DNA of 31,510 nt, taken from NCBI GenBank assembly GCA_035390965.1, contig DAOPKE010000028.1:1-31510 (forward strand), read 5' to 3'. Positions 7,290 through 15,942 of this stretch are shown one piece after another. The position numbers were made by a program, and so were the translations under genes. The stretch is from GWF2-43-63 sp035390965 (GTDB taxonomy: Bacteria > Bacteroidota > Bacteroidia > Bacteroidales > DTU049). Within the stretch, counting starts at the first letter, position 1. Every line of letters begins with the position of its first letter. The notes beneath the pieces are model-generated. The model was not told where the DNA came from. It did not search any database and saw only the letters and a program-made list of their open reading frames with translations.

Positions 7290-9660
7290 TCTGCTGATTC
7301 TGACACCAGCGCAATCAAAGGCCTGTGTGTATTTTGAATATGGCGAAGATGTGAGAATAAGTCTGTTCAGACTTATGAACGACCGCATGTTGGCCTACAG
7401 CCCATTTGTTTATACTTCACATTTGTTCAATGAAACTATTTCCAAATCACACAAAGATCTGAAGCGAAATCTGAATGAATGGAAATCAGCTCTGAAAGCC
7501 GACTTTCGTGATGAGGACATGACGGTTGTCCTATACAAAACCCCACCTGATCTCTTCTCCACATTGTATTATAAAAACCAGCTGTCTGTTTTTTTTGAAG
7601 GAAATGAATTTGTTAAAGTGCTGAATAAACCTGAAAACAGAGATTATCTCTGGTATCTGGTTGTATGCAAAGCCATCGAATACTGGGAACTTGAATTCAG
7701 TNNNNNNNNNNNNNNNNNNNNNNNNNNNNNNNNNNNNNNNNNNNNNNNNNNNNNNNNNNNNNNNNNNNNNNNNNNNNNNNNNNNNNNNNNNNNNNNNNNN
7801 NCATCAGATTTTTTTACCAGTAGATATGCTTTTCAGCTGGTCAGGATGCTTTTTCAAACAAACGATTACAAAAGTTGCGTGCATACCTATGAGAAACATT
7901 TTGCCGACCATGACACTGCATCGATTGTAAATCCATGGGCGTTGCATTACTGCGCAATATCTCAGGGTCTCACAGGTAACAGCATTGAAGCAAATTATCG
8001 TAAGAGTCTGGCATTTGACCAGAGCGATGACAAGAAATTCCGCATGTACACTACATTTGACAAAAGCCGGCATGTAGTGGAACAAACGATGCTGCTTGCC
8101 AAAAACAATCATGAAAAGGCGAACATTCTTGCCATGACCATTATGAATTATCCTGGTCAGGCACTTGAAACGCTGAATCAGATTGCGATGCTGGATCCAC
8201 AGAATGAAATGCTGCAATTCCTTCTGATGCGCGAAGTGAACAAACTCGAAGACTGGGTGCTGACGCCAGAATTGTCTTTCAGTCCGCCTTCGGTAAACAT
8301 GGCCAGCTGGGACAGTGTGACAGACACATACACCTATGTGAATTACATGAAAGACCGCAATTACATGCAGAAAGTGATTGCTTTTGTTTCATCAATTCGC
8401 AGCAGATCAGCCGGCGAAACTGCGCAGTATTATTCGCTCATGCTGGCTCATCTATACACGATGGCCGATAATACCTCAGCAGCGCTGCAACTGTTGCCGC
8501 AAACAGAAAATGAAAGAAACGGGCATTATGCAAACCAGGCCCTCATCGAAGAATTAATGATTTTGTCGTCGCAGAGCCATTTTTCAAACATTGCAAATCG
8601 TAACCGGGCCGGCCTGCTGATGGATAAAATGGAAAAATCAGTACGAGCTGGAAAAATGGAATCGCATACGTTTTATTCCATGTGCAAACGGTTCTCAAAA
8701 GCTTTTATGGCCATGAACGACCTGCCGAGGTGCATTCTGATGCTGGATAAAGCTGATAATTATCAATGGGATTTCCAATGGTATGAACAATATGATTCAT
8801 TGGCCTATAGTTACGGATATTACTTCTACAGCGATATCATCAGACATCTGAATCAGTCTGCATCTTCGAAGGACATGATTGATTTTATCACCTTAACTGA
8901 GAACAAAAACAAAGGAGCCATGGATATATTTCTGACGTCGCAGCGATTGCCCGGAACAGCTCAAAGCCGCGAACTGTTAGGCTCCATATATTTCAGGGAA
9001 GGCAGAATGCTGGATGCGCTTGATACCTGGAAAAAACTGCCTCAGGATTTCTGGACCCGATATGAAGGATTCCGAAATTATCTGGGTAAAAATGTTTTCA
9101 GACCCAAACCAATATATCCTGAAAGCAATTCCAGACTGAGACTCAGACCTCAAATCAACAAATACAAAATGCTGTCAAACATTTTGAGAATTCAGGACTC
9201 CGCTCTGCATGCCGTGTCTGATCGGTACAAGTATGTGCTGCAACTTGCACATGCATGGTATAATGTTTCATACTTCGGCAACAGCTGGGGTCTGGCCCAT
9301 TACGAGAATTCATGCAATGTGTTTGAATCATACGAATATGGATTCGAAGGGATTCCTTCAAGAGTAGATAATGACTCATCAGAGTATCACCAACTGAAAA
9401 CATCTAAAAGTCTGTACCGCCAGGTGATTGATGGAAGCCCTGATCCGGAGCAGCGTTGCGAAGCTATGGCCATGTTGCAGCTCATCGCGTATGAGGAATG
9501 TGGAACGGTTGGTTTCCATCACTTCCCATATGCGGATGAGAAGACGTATGTGCCGATTTTCACAAAAGCGATGTGGAAAAAGTATGAGAACACCAGGATG
9601 TACAAGCGTCTGAATAAGCGCTGCAGCTATTTTCGCGACTTTCTGAAAAAGGCGAAGTGA
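7252..9660 (+). CDS. Large exported alpha-helical repeat (TPR-like) protein, interrupted by assembly gap
   Basis: Starting at ATG 7252 the frame encodes about 802 residues including 34 unknown ones from the N gap at 7702-7801. I chose this start because it yields a signal peptide (MKTLIRYFIFLSSLL..., cleaved near QSKA) and because the earlier in-frame ATG at 7159 lies deep in the preceding gene. The mature N-terminus is ACVYFEYGEDVRISLFR. After the gap the sequence is almost wholly helical, with repeating motifs that look like diverged TPR units (for example ALETLNQIAMLDPQNEMLQFL and GRMLDALDTWKKL). I do not recognise a named family. The 38-bp overlap with the lipoprotein gene indicates a two-gene operon. 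The frame agrees on both sides of the gap, but the true gap length is unknown, so one intact gene is likely rather than proven. Confidence 0.75.
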   Translation: MKTLIRYFIFLSSLLILTPAQSKACVYFEYGEDVRISLFRLMNDRMLAYSPFVYTSHLFNETISKSHKDLKRNLNEWKSALKADFRDEDMTVVLYKTPPDLFSTLYYKNQLSVFFEGNEFVKVLNKPENRDYLWYLVVCKAIEYWELEFSXXXXXXXXXXXXXXXXXXXXXXXXXXXXXXXXXXSDFFTSRYAFQLVRMLFQTNDYKSCVHTYEKHFADHDTASIVNPWALHYCAISQGLTGNSIEANYRKSLAFDQSDDKKFRMYTTFDKSRHVVEQTMLLAKNNHEKANILAMTIMNYPGQALETLNQIAMLDPQNEMLQFLLMREVNKLEDWVLTPELSFSPPSVNMASWDSVTDTYTYVNYMKDRNYMQKVIAFVSSIRSRSAGETAQYYSLMLAHLYTMADNTSAALQLLPQTENERNGHYANQALIEELMILSSQSHFSNIANRNRAGLLMDKMEKSVRAGKMESHTFYSMCKRFSKAFMAMNDLPRCILMLDKADNYQWDFQWYEQYDSLAYSYGYYFYSDIIRHLNQSASSKDMIDFITLTENKNKGAMDIFLTSQRLPGTAQSRELLGSIYFREGRMLDALDTWKKLPQDFWTRYEGFRNYLGKNVFRPKPIYPESNSRLRLRPQINKYKMLSNILRIQDSALHAVSDRYKYVLQLAHAWYNVSYFGNSWGLAHYENSCNVFESYEYGFEGIPSRVDNDSSEYHQLKTSKSLYRQVIDGSPDPEQRCEAMAMLQLIAYEECGTVGFHHFPYADEKTYVPIFTKAMWKKYENTRMYKRLNKRCSYFRDFLKKAK
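7702..7801. other. Assembly gap (100 N)
   Basis: Exactly 100 consecutive N, the conventional filler for a scaffold gap of unknown size. It falls inside the large helical-repeat gene, after residue 150 counted from ATG 7252. The real sequence could be longer or shorter and could include a repeat that blocked assembly. Confidence 0.98.
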
Positions 9661-9675
9661 TGTCCAAACCGCGCT

Positions 9676-12600
9676 CTAATTCTCCCTCAGCAAGGTGCAA
9701 GTGCCATTCTGCTCAAAGGATTTTCCGGATTCCGTTGTGATTTTCACAATATAGAAATAGGTTCCTGATGCAGCTTCGGAGCCATTAATGGTTCCATCCC
9801 ACATGAAATCCTTGTCTGTACTGTGAAAAACTTCGAGCCCCCACCGGTTGAATATTGAAAGATCAAACATAGTCAGATTGCCATAATAAACAATTTCGAA
9901 ATAATCATTAAAACCATCACCATTGGGCGTAAATACATTTGGAATATTCAAAAGCTCCCCTACCACCAGCGGACAATGAGCTGTATCGGAACACATGCTG
10001 TCGGTGAATGCCATCAACACAATGTCATACAATCCTTCGATACTGTAAGAATGAATCGGCTGATATTGATCCGAAATGTTGCCATCACCAAGGTCCCACG
10101 ACCAAACCAATTGTTCAACAGGAATTCCGAAAGTGTTTGTCGTATTGAAAAGCGTAACATCCACCTCAGCCAGAACAGGGTTAGGCTGCGGATTACACGA
10201 CACTTCAGGAATAGTGTTGGCGTATATCTGAACGGAAACAGAATCAGTCATCGTGCAACCATTAGAATATGTTACGGTTAACGCAACATCGTAAATACCA
10301 GTAGTATTGAAAACAGTGGATGTATGAAGAGAATCAGTTGAGGTTAAACCATTCCCGAAATTCCAGAAAAATACAGGAGCAGGATAAATCAAGGAATCAG
10401 TTTCGACAGCAAAATCAGTAGTTACAGGTCCACATGCTGCAGTATGACTATAATAAATCGGAACATCCGGCGTCGCCAAAACCTCAACATACATATGAAC
10501 TAATGTATCATAACTACAGATTCCGTCAACAGTAACAGAAAGCGAGACATCGTAAAATCCAGGAGTATCATAGGTCGTTGTAGGGTTTTGCAACGTGCTT
10601 GCAGAGCCATTTCCCATATCCCAGTTCCACGAAGTAACCGAACCATATACAACAGACTGATCAATAAACTGCAAAGGCATATCCGGACAAACCGGGGTGC
10701 TGGCAACAAACGCAGGAATACCAGAAATAACATGAATCGGATTGGTGGTATCCTGCTTCATAATCTGACAGGTCATAACACCAGAAGTATCATCATAATT
10801 ATACAAAATCATTGTTGGCACAAAGTCACCACCCGTTTGATAAATATGTGTGTAAGTAATGCTTCCTGCATCAAAATCGCTGAACCCATCCCCATAAACC
10901 ATTCTCACAGAATCCGCATTCAGATTGGTAGTTGTGAAGGTAACCATCAAAGGCGCGCAACCCGATAAAGGCGCATAAGTAAATTCTCCGGTCGGACCAC
11001 CAACATGAACATATAATGGAAACACTGTATCCACAACACATCCGAAGTTATTAGTTACAGAAAGACTGATGTCATAATCACCCGGATCATAATAAACATG
11101 CTGCGGATTGGCCGTTGTACTGGTATTTGAAGTTCCGCTTGCAGAATCACCAAAATTCCACAGATATTGAATAACATCGGACGACGACGTATTGGAAAAG
11201 TCCACCACCAGCGGTGGGCAGAGTGTACTCACTACTGGCGCCGTAAAATCGGGAAATGGTATGGATACGGTGATATCCAATGAATAAGTGCTATCGCAAC
11301 CATTAGCGTCTGTAGCAACCAGCGTTACTGTAAAAACCGTTGTCGTATCAACCAAATAATGATGCACTGGATTTGTTAGAGAACTTGCCGGACTGCCATC
11401 ACCAAAATCCCATTCATAAGAAATGGCGGCAGTACTGGTGTTGACAAATGTAACCGTTTCGGAATAACAAAACACATTGTTTGCATGAGTGGTATGAAAG
11501 GAGGGATTTGGTTTTGTTGGCTGAATATAATTATAGAAAATTCTTGTACTGTCGCATCCTTTCGAATCTGTAACCGTTAGCGACAAATTGTAATTCCCTG
11601 CTGTGTAGTAGGTGTATTGCACAGTAGGATGAGCTGTTGACGTAGATCCATTTCCAAAATTCCATAACCAATCGGTCAAAACAGCCGGGGCAGCAGCACT
11701 GCTATTGTCGGTAAATTCAACAGTAAGTGGAGTACATCCTGTCAGTGGTGTAGTTGGTGTAAAATTTGGCGAAGGAAGCTGATTGACAATAATAACACTT
11801 GTTATTGTGGTATCATCAGTACAGCCCCAACTGTCAGTTGCAAGTAATGTTACGTCATAAACACCTGCTGTATTGTAACTATGACTAACCGACACCGGAG
11901 CTCCGGAAGATGTGGCGCCGTCGCCGAATGTCCATGCACGATTTGTGATCGCAACATGCGCTGTAGATAAATCAGAAAACACCACCGGATCGTACATACA
12001 GACTTCAGGAATATTGGACTGGAAATTGGCAAAAACCTCATCTACCCGCACCTGAACCTCAATCGAGTCGCGACAGCCATTTGAGTTTGTTACCAGCAAT
12101 TCAACCATATAAGTCCCCGGAGCAGCATATGCATAATCTGGATTCTGAACAGTGTCCGTACCACCGTCATCGAAGGTCCAGAGCCATGTTTCGGCACCGA
12201 CAGACTGATCGGTAAAATGCACTGTATCTGGATACGAACACAGCAAAGATGGTGATGGAGAAAAAGCAGCAATAGGTGGCCAGATAACAATATAATCTTC
12301 TTTTTGCAACGTGTCGCGACAACCATTATGTGTAGCCACAAGAGAAACTGTGAATGTTCCGGTATCACCATACTGATGTGTCGGATCAGGGCCACTGCCA
12401 AACTGTCCATCGCCGAAATCCCAATTCCAACTTTCAACAAATGCACTGGAGCTGTCATGAAATGCCACCATCTCACTATAACAAACAATGGTGTCCTCGG
12501 CAAAAAAACCTACCTGCGGATGTAATCCGGCCATGATGTAATTGCTCATGGTGATAGTATTGGTGCATCCTTCGGTATTGATGATGGAAAGAGTAACATT

Positions 12601-14070
12601 AAAAACGCCGGAATCACCATAAGTATGCAAAGGATTGACTGCAGTATCCAATGGCGAGCCATCGCCATAATCCCAGATATATGTAGTGCCTGCACCGCCC
12701 GAAGATGAAGTAAACTGCACGTCAAGCGGGACACAACCAGAAAGAATATCAGCCGAAAAAGTTATCGGAGGCGGAGCAATCTGCACATAGTTTGGTTTTG
12801 TAAGCGTTCCAACGCAACCATTAATATCAGTTACAGTAAGAGTAACAGAATAATTTCCAAAAGCATTGTATGTATTCGAAGCATTGGCCGAATCAGGCCC
12901 TCCGAAACTCCAAACATAATTTACATAGCCCGGATCAGCCATAAAATCAACAGTAAACGGCACCATGCAACCTACCGGATCGGGCGATGAAAAATCAAAA
13001 ACCGGTGTCGGAAAAACCACAACAGTATCTGTAAATTGAGTATCCATAGGACATCCATAGGAATCAACGGCAGAAAATGATACTGTATAAATACCTGAAT
13101 TCGTATAGGTATGAGACGGATTTAAAACCGTGGAAGTGCCCCCATCACCAAAATCCCACAAAGCCGATGCAATACCGGTATTCAAACATTGAAAGTTTAC
13201 CGGAATCGGCTCGCAACCAGAATCAGGACCAAACGAAATATCAGGAACCGGCACAACAATATTGACAAAATTGTTCATTACCAACGTGTCTGAACATCCA
13301 TTTGCATTTATCGCAATAAGCGTTACAGAATACTGCCCCGTGTTATATTGATGCGAAGGATTCTGATCTGTGCTTGTATTACCGTCGCCGAAATCCCAGA
13401 AATATGATAATCCCGAACCTGTTGAAGTATTGTTGAAATCTACAGATGCGGGAGAACTGCAGGAAATGTTGTTTGTGCTAGTAAATCCCGCAACCGGATT
13501 GGGATAAACAGTAACATAACTATTCATCGTCTGATTGGAAGAACAACCATAAATATCTGTAACCAGCAATATGATATTGTATGTGCCCGGATTGGTGTAT
13601 GTATGTGAAGGATTTCCCGAAACAGAGCTGAATCCATCACCAAAATTCCAATTCCAGCTGGCTACAGGCCCGTCGCCCAAAGCAGTCATATCATTAAACT
13701 GCACTGTCAATGGCTGGCATCCGCTAACAGGAAATGCAGAAAGATCGGCCACCATTTTTTTATGAACAACAATATAATTGGTACGGGTAAAAGTATTTGA
13801 ACCATTGGCATTGGTCACCTTAAGTTTAACAGTATAAGTACCATTGGAAGAATAAACATGCGTAGGATTTTGTAAAGCAGAGTGTGTGGTTCCATCACCA
13901 AAATCCCAATCCCAGCTGGTTGGATTGCCAGTGCTTTGATCCTGAAAAGACACTGAAAGGAAGCCACAACCCGATGTGGGCGTAATGGCAACAAAATTGG
14001 CAACAGGTGTTTGCGCCTGCAACAGCAAAACATTGCAAAAAACAATAACAGTAAAAAGAAATTTCTTCAT
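9676..14070 (-). CDS. Giant secreted PKD-repeat protein with CHU_C type IX sorting domain
   Basis: The 1464-residue product starts with a signal peptide (MKKFLFTVIVFCNVLLLQAQ) at ATG 14070; a longer frame to 14130 would only add residues before this signal. I count 16 consecutive PKD-like modules of about 80-90 residues. Most carry an SGC or equivalent cysteine near the start, a WxWDFGDG-type motif, a HxYxxxGxYxVxL strand and a second NGC/GCxD cysteine, suggesting one disulfide per module. Module 5 has WSFGGPD and module 13 has MVYGDGF in place of the usual motif. The last about 95 residues form the CHU_C domain: NVFTPNGDGFNDYFEI, FNRWGLEVF, SGTYFYIVKI. It is probably exported by type IX secretion as an adhesin-like or gliding/aggregation surface filament. 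It ends tail to tail with the plus-strand gene at 9660, with 15 bp between, and stops with TAG. Confidence 0.93.
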   Translation of the reverse strand: MKKFLFTVIVFCNVLLLQAQTPVANFVAITPTSGCGFLSVSFQDQSTGNPTSWDWDFGDGTTHSALQNPTHVYSSNGTYTVKLKVTNANGSNTFTRTNYIVVHKKMVADLSAFPVSGCQPLTVQFNDMTALGDGPVASWNWNFGDGFSSVSGNPSHTYTNPGTYNIILLVTDIYGCSSNQTMNSYVTVYPNPVAGFTSTNNISCSSPASVDFNNTSTGSGLSYFWDFGDGNTSTDQNPSHQYNTGQYSVTLIAINANGCSDTLVMNNFVNIVVPVPDISFGPDSGCEPIPVNFQCLNTGIASALWDFGDGGTSTVLNPSHTYTNSGIYTVSFSAVDSYGCPMDTQFTDTVVVFPTPVFDFSSPDPVGCMVPFTVDFMADPGYVNYVWSFGGPDSANASNTYNAFGNYSVTLTVTDINGCVGTLTKPNYVQIAPPPITFSADILSGCVPLDVQFTSSSGGAGTTYIWDYGDGSPLDTAVNPLHTYGDSGVFNVTLSIINTEGCTNTITMSNYIMAGLHPQVGFFAEDTIVCYSEMVAFHDSSSAFVESWNWDFGDGQFGSGPDPTHQYGDTGTFTVSLVATHNGCRDTLQKEDYIVIWPPIAAFSPSPSLLCSYPDTVHFTDQSVGAETWLWTFDDGGTDTVQNPDYAYAAPGTYMVELLVTNSNGCRDSIEVQVRVDEVFANFQSNIPEVCMYDPVVFSDLSTAHVAITNRAWTFGDGATSSGAPVSVSHSYNTAGVYDVTLLATDSWGCTDDTTITSVIIVNQLPSPNFTPTTPLTGCTPLTVEFTDNSSAAAPAVLTDWLWNFGNGSTSTAHPTVQYTYYTAGNYNLSLTVTDSKGCDSTRIFYNYIQPTKPNPSFHTTHANNVFCYSETVTFVNTSTAAISYEWDFGDGSPASSLTNPVHHYLVDTTTVFTVTLVATDANGCDSTYSLDITVSIPFPDFTAPVVSTLCPPLVVDFSNTSSSDVIQYLWNFGDSASGTSNTSTTANPQHVYYDPGDYDISLSVTNNFGCVVDTVFPLYVHVGGPTGEFTYAPLSGCAPLMVTFTTTNLNADSVRMVYGDGFSDFDAGSITYTHIYQTGGDFVPTMILYNYDDTSGVMTCQIMKQDTTNPIHVISGIPAFVASTPVCPDMPLQFIDQSVVYGSVTSWNWDMGNGSASTLQNPTTTYDTPGFYDVSLSVTVDGICSYDTLVHMYVEVLATPDVPIYYSHTAACGPVTTDFAVETDSLIYPAPVFFWNFGNGLTSTDSLHTSTVFNTTGIYDVALTVTYSNGCTMTDSVSVQIYANTIPEVSCNPQPNPVLAEVDVTLFNTTNTFGIPVEQLVWSWDLGDGNISDQYQPIHSYSIEGLYDIVLMAFTDSMCSDTAHCPLVVGELLNIPNVFTPNGDGFNDYFEIVYYGNLTMFDLSIFNRWGLEVFHSTDKDFMWDGTINGSEAASGTYFYIVKITTESGKSFEQNGTCTLLREN

Positions 14071-14380
14071 AAGCAGCGTTTTTCTTGGCAGTATGAAACA
14101 GAGGCAAAACACAACCCTGGAAAAGCACATAACATTTGATGACGGTACAACGACAATGTTTAATCATCAAATTGCAAATATTCACATATCTGAATGCGTT
14201 TTATTTGAAAGAAGATGCAGTTAGACCTGACAAAAGAATTGATTTGAATAAAAAAAAGACATCTTTGTTTGAATTCAATAATTTAATAAAAAACCGATAT
14301 GCAGAAATCTCCCAAACACACATTTTTAAAGCTTTTTGAAAATTCTTGAACAATAACTGCGTAATAATCAAAAATATTTA
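14071..14380. other. A/T-rich spacer between the divergent PKD gene and rpsU
   Basis: About 310 bp without a supportable gene; the whole distance between start codons is 357 bp. It must hold the promoter of the minus-strand PKD gene, but I found no clean TAnnTTTG box on that strand. Short reading frames here begin inside the PKD signal-peptide region and lack family features. No repeat or hairpin stands out. Confidence 0.5.
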
Positions 14381-14388
14381 TACCTTTG
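14381..14388 (+). promoter_or_regulatory. -7 promoter box of rpsU
   Basis: TACCTTTG, followed by CAGC, is a textbook Bacteroidota -7 element. It implies a 5' leader of about 35 nt ahead of the rpsU ATG at 14428. The -33 region is not a clear TTTG. Confidence 0.6.
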
Positions 14389-14410
14389 CAGCCCAATTTA
14401 ATAACCAATC

Positions 14411-14427
14411 GAAAGGAGAATCGATTT
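14411..14427 (+). promoter_or_regulatory. Strong Shine-Dalgarno sequence of rpsU
   Basis: GAAAGGAG at 14411-14418 could pair over eight bases with the expected 16S rRNA 3' end and sits 9 nt before the ATG. Other genes in this window, except hpf, lack such a sequence. It also fixes the start at 14428 rather than at the upstream ATG 14386. Confidence 0.85.
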
Positions 14428-14625
14428 ATGATCATTGTTACACTGAAGGAAGGTGACACCATTGACAAAGCGTTGAAGAAACTGAAACGTAAATTTGAAA
14501 AGACAGGCGTTGCCCGAGAACTGCGCGACCGCCAGAAATTTACCAAACCCTCCGAACGCAAGAGAGAGGTTCAGTCCAAAGCTTTGTACGTTCAGCGAAT
14601 GATTTCGAAACAAATGAACGGGTAG
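14428..14625 (+). CDS. rpsU: 30S ribosomal protein bS21
   Basis: This 65-residue basic protein matches bS21: MIIVTLKEGDTIDKALKKLK, then KRKFEKTG and a lysine/arginine-rich tail. bS21 binds the platform of the small subunit near the 16S rRNA 3' end. In Flavobacterium johnsoniae, bS21 with bS18 and bS6 covers the anti-SD sequence, and rpsU itself has an SD and is thought to be self-regulated. As I recall, a tyrosine at position 54 contributes to that contact; here residue 54 is Tyr (KALYVQRM). The gene has its own -7 box and is followed by a terminator-like hairpin just before the xer gene, so it can be expressed alone. Confidence 0.95.
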   Translation: MIIVTLKEGDTIDKALKKLKRKFEKTGVARELRDRQKFTKPSERKREVQSKALYVQRMISKQMNG

Positions 14626-14628
14626 CGC

Positions 14629-14659
14629 TTGACTTTTGAGTAATAAATTACTATCTTTA
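14629..14659 (+). promoter_or_regulatory. Possible promoter of the xer gene
   Basis: TTG at 14629-14631 and TATCTTTA at 14652-14659 are separated by 20 nt; the second differs from TAnnTTTG at its last base. The final base of the box is the first base of the hairpin at 14659, so transcription would begin inside the hairpin's 5' arm. Confidence 0.4.
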
Positions 14660-14691
14660 TCCCATTAATCACCGGTTAGTGGGATTTTTTT
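14659..14691 (+). terminator. Intrinsic terminator of rpsU, adjoining the xer start codon
   Basis: ATCCCATTAA (14659-14668) pairs with TTAGTGGGAT (14676-14685) with a single G-T type pair and a 7-nt loop, followed by seven T (14685-14691). The next base starts the xer ATG at 14692, so terminator and gene start are contiguous. Confidence 0.75.
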
Positions 14692-15576
14692 ATGATAGAG
14701 CGGTTCATCACATACCTCACCAAGGAAAAAAGATACTCTTTACACACTGCCATTTCTTACCGCGCCGACCTGAATTCATTCAGGCAATATCTGGATAAGA
14801 ATTATGACGGCGTTGCATTTGAAAAATGCACTCCGGTTATCATTCGTTCGTGGCTTGCAGAAATGGCCTCAATGAATTACAATCCGCGCAGTCTGCGCAG
14901 AAAAAGGACCGCGCTGTCTTCGTTTTATCGTTACCTTATATATATAGGACTTACAGAGACAAATCCGACACGCGGGATTCCGCTCCCCAAGCTCCCTGTA
15001 CGGCTTCCGGTCTTTGCTGATGAAAAATCGGTGCAGACTATTCTTGCATCAGGCGAAAAGAACAATGATTATCCAACCGTGCGCAACCAGCTGATATTCG
15101 AGATCTTTTACGCCACCGGCATGCGACTCAGTGAACTCATCGGCATAAAAAACACAGACATTGATTATGGTAAGTGCACCATAAAGATATTAGGGAAAAG
15201 AAATAAAGAACGAATTGTTCCGTTCAGTAAGCAATTGCTGGAGCATATGAACGCATACGAATCATTGAAAAAAGAATGGTTTGATGATCTGGAAACAGAT
15301 TCCAACTACTTTCTAACCAATACAGGCCGCAAACTATATCCAAAATATGTTTACAGGGCCATCCACCAATCGTTGGAAAATGTAACATCGCTGAGCAAGA
15401 AAAGCCCTCACGTGATGAGACACACCTTTGCGACACACATGCTACAGAACGGAGCAGATCTGAATTCGATCAAGGAAATGCTTGGGCATGCCAACCTTGC
15501 AGCCACACAGATATACACACACACGAACATCAAGCAATTGAAAGAAATCTACCATAAGTCACACCCTAAATCCTAA
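14692..15576 (+). CDS. xerC: Xer-type tyrosine recombinase (XerC/XerD-like)
   Basis: Xer recombinases resolve chromosome dimers at dif sites. The 294-residue protein has the N-terminal core-binding domain (MIERFITYLTKEKRYSLHT, about 1-85) and a complete catalytic set: Arg145 (GMRLSEL), Lys169 (ILGKRNKER), His240 and Arg243 (HVMRHTF), His266 (LGHAN) and Tyr275 (TQIYTH). Length and motifs fit housekeeping Xer proteins rather than phage integrases. The location between rpsU and hpf is conserved in Bacteroidota and supports a chromosomal role. I cannot decide XerC versus XerD from this alone; the symbol follows usual annotation of this locus. The spacer to hpf is 18 bp and carries the hpf SD. Confidence 0.9.
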   Translation: MIERFITYLTKEKRYSLHTAISYRADLNSFRQYLDKNYDGVAFEKCTPVIIRSWLAEMASMNYNPRSLRRKRTALSSFYRYLIYIGLTETNPTRGIPLPKLPVRLPVFADEKSVQTILASGEKNNDYPTVRNQLIFEIFYATGMRLSELIGIKNTDIDYGKCTIKILGKRNKERIVPFSKQLLEHMNAYESLKKEWFDDLETDSNYFLTNTGRKLYPKYVYRAIHQSLENVTSLSKKSPHVMRHTFATHMLQNGADLNSIKEMLGHANLAATQIYTHTNIKQLKEIYHKSHPKS

Positions 15577-15579
15577 AAC

Positions 15580-15594
15580 AAAGGAGGAAAAATT
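15580..15594 (+). promoter_or_regulatory. Strong Shine-Dalgarno sequence of hpf
   Basis: AAAGGAGG at 15580-15587 is a full eight-base SD, 7 nt before the ATG at 15595. With rpsU it is one of only two such sites among the genes of this cluster. Confidence 0.88.
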
Positions 15595-15891
15595 ATGAAA
15601 ATCAGCATCAGTTCAGTAAAATTCAAAGCTGACAAAAAGCTTGAAGACTTTATCCAGGACAAAATCGGGAAACTGGCTACAAATTACGACAATTTGATAA
15701 GCGGGGAAGTTACACTACGACTGGATAATTCGGCAAATCAGGAAAATAAAATCGCCGAAATCAGGCTAAATATTCCAGGCAACGATTTATTTGCAAAAAA
15801 ACAGTGCAAGACATTTGAGGAGGCGACAGATTCAGCGCTTGATGCATTAAGAAAGCAATTGTCTAAACATAAGGAGAAAATACACCCATAA
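15595..15891 (+). CDS. hpf: Ribosome hibernation promoting factor (short HPF/RaiA family)
   Basis: The 98-residue protein fits the short HPF/RaiA family: MKISISSVKFKADKKLEDFI at the start, the IGKLATNYDN segment, and a C-terminal FEEATDSALDALRKQL helix ending in a lysine-rich KHKEKIHP tail. Family members bind the 30S A and P sites, silence ribosomes in slow growth and help form dimers. The long-form C-terminal extension is absent. It follows xer by 18 bp, has its own strong SD and is followed by a perfect terminator hairpin, so it is probably the last gene of the rpsU/xer/hpf unit. Confidence 0.93.
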   Translation: MKISISSVKFKADKKLEDFIQDKIGKLATNYDNLISGEVTLRLDNSANQENKIAEIRLNIPGNDLFAKKQCKTFEEATDSALDALRKQLSKHKEKIHP

Positions 15892-15911
15892 AAAATATTT
15901 TTTCAGAATTA

Positions 15912-15942
15912 TTTGGTGTATTAAAAAAAGTTTGTACTTTTG
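15912..15942 (+). promoter_or_regulatory. Consensus promoter of the tRNA-tuf operon
   Basis: TTTG at 15912-15915, a 19-nt spacer, and TACTTTTG at 15935-15942 make an exact match to the Bacteroidota housekeeping promoter (TTTG, N19, TAnnTTTG). It lies about 85 bp before tRNA-Thr and is the best promoter in the window, as expected for highly expressed tRNA and tuf genes. Confidence 0.8.

Noticed and set aside
9676..14070. DNA-level tandem repeats or CRISPR-like spacing in the PKD gene
   Set aside because: The periodicity is at protein level, with diverged units of about 250 bp; no short identical repeats with unique spacers are present.
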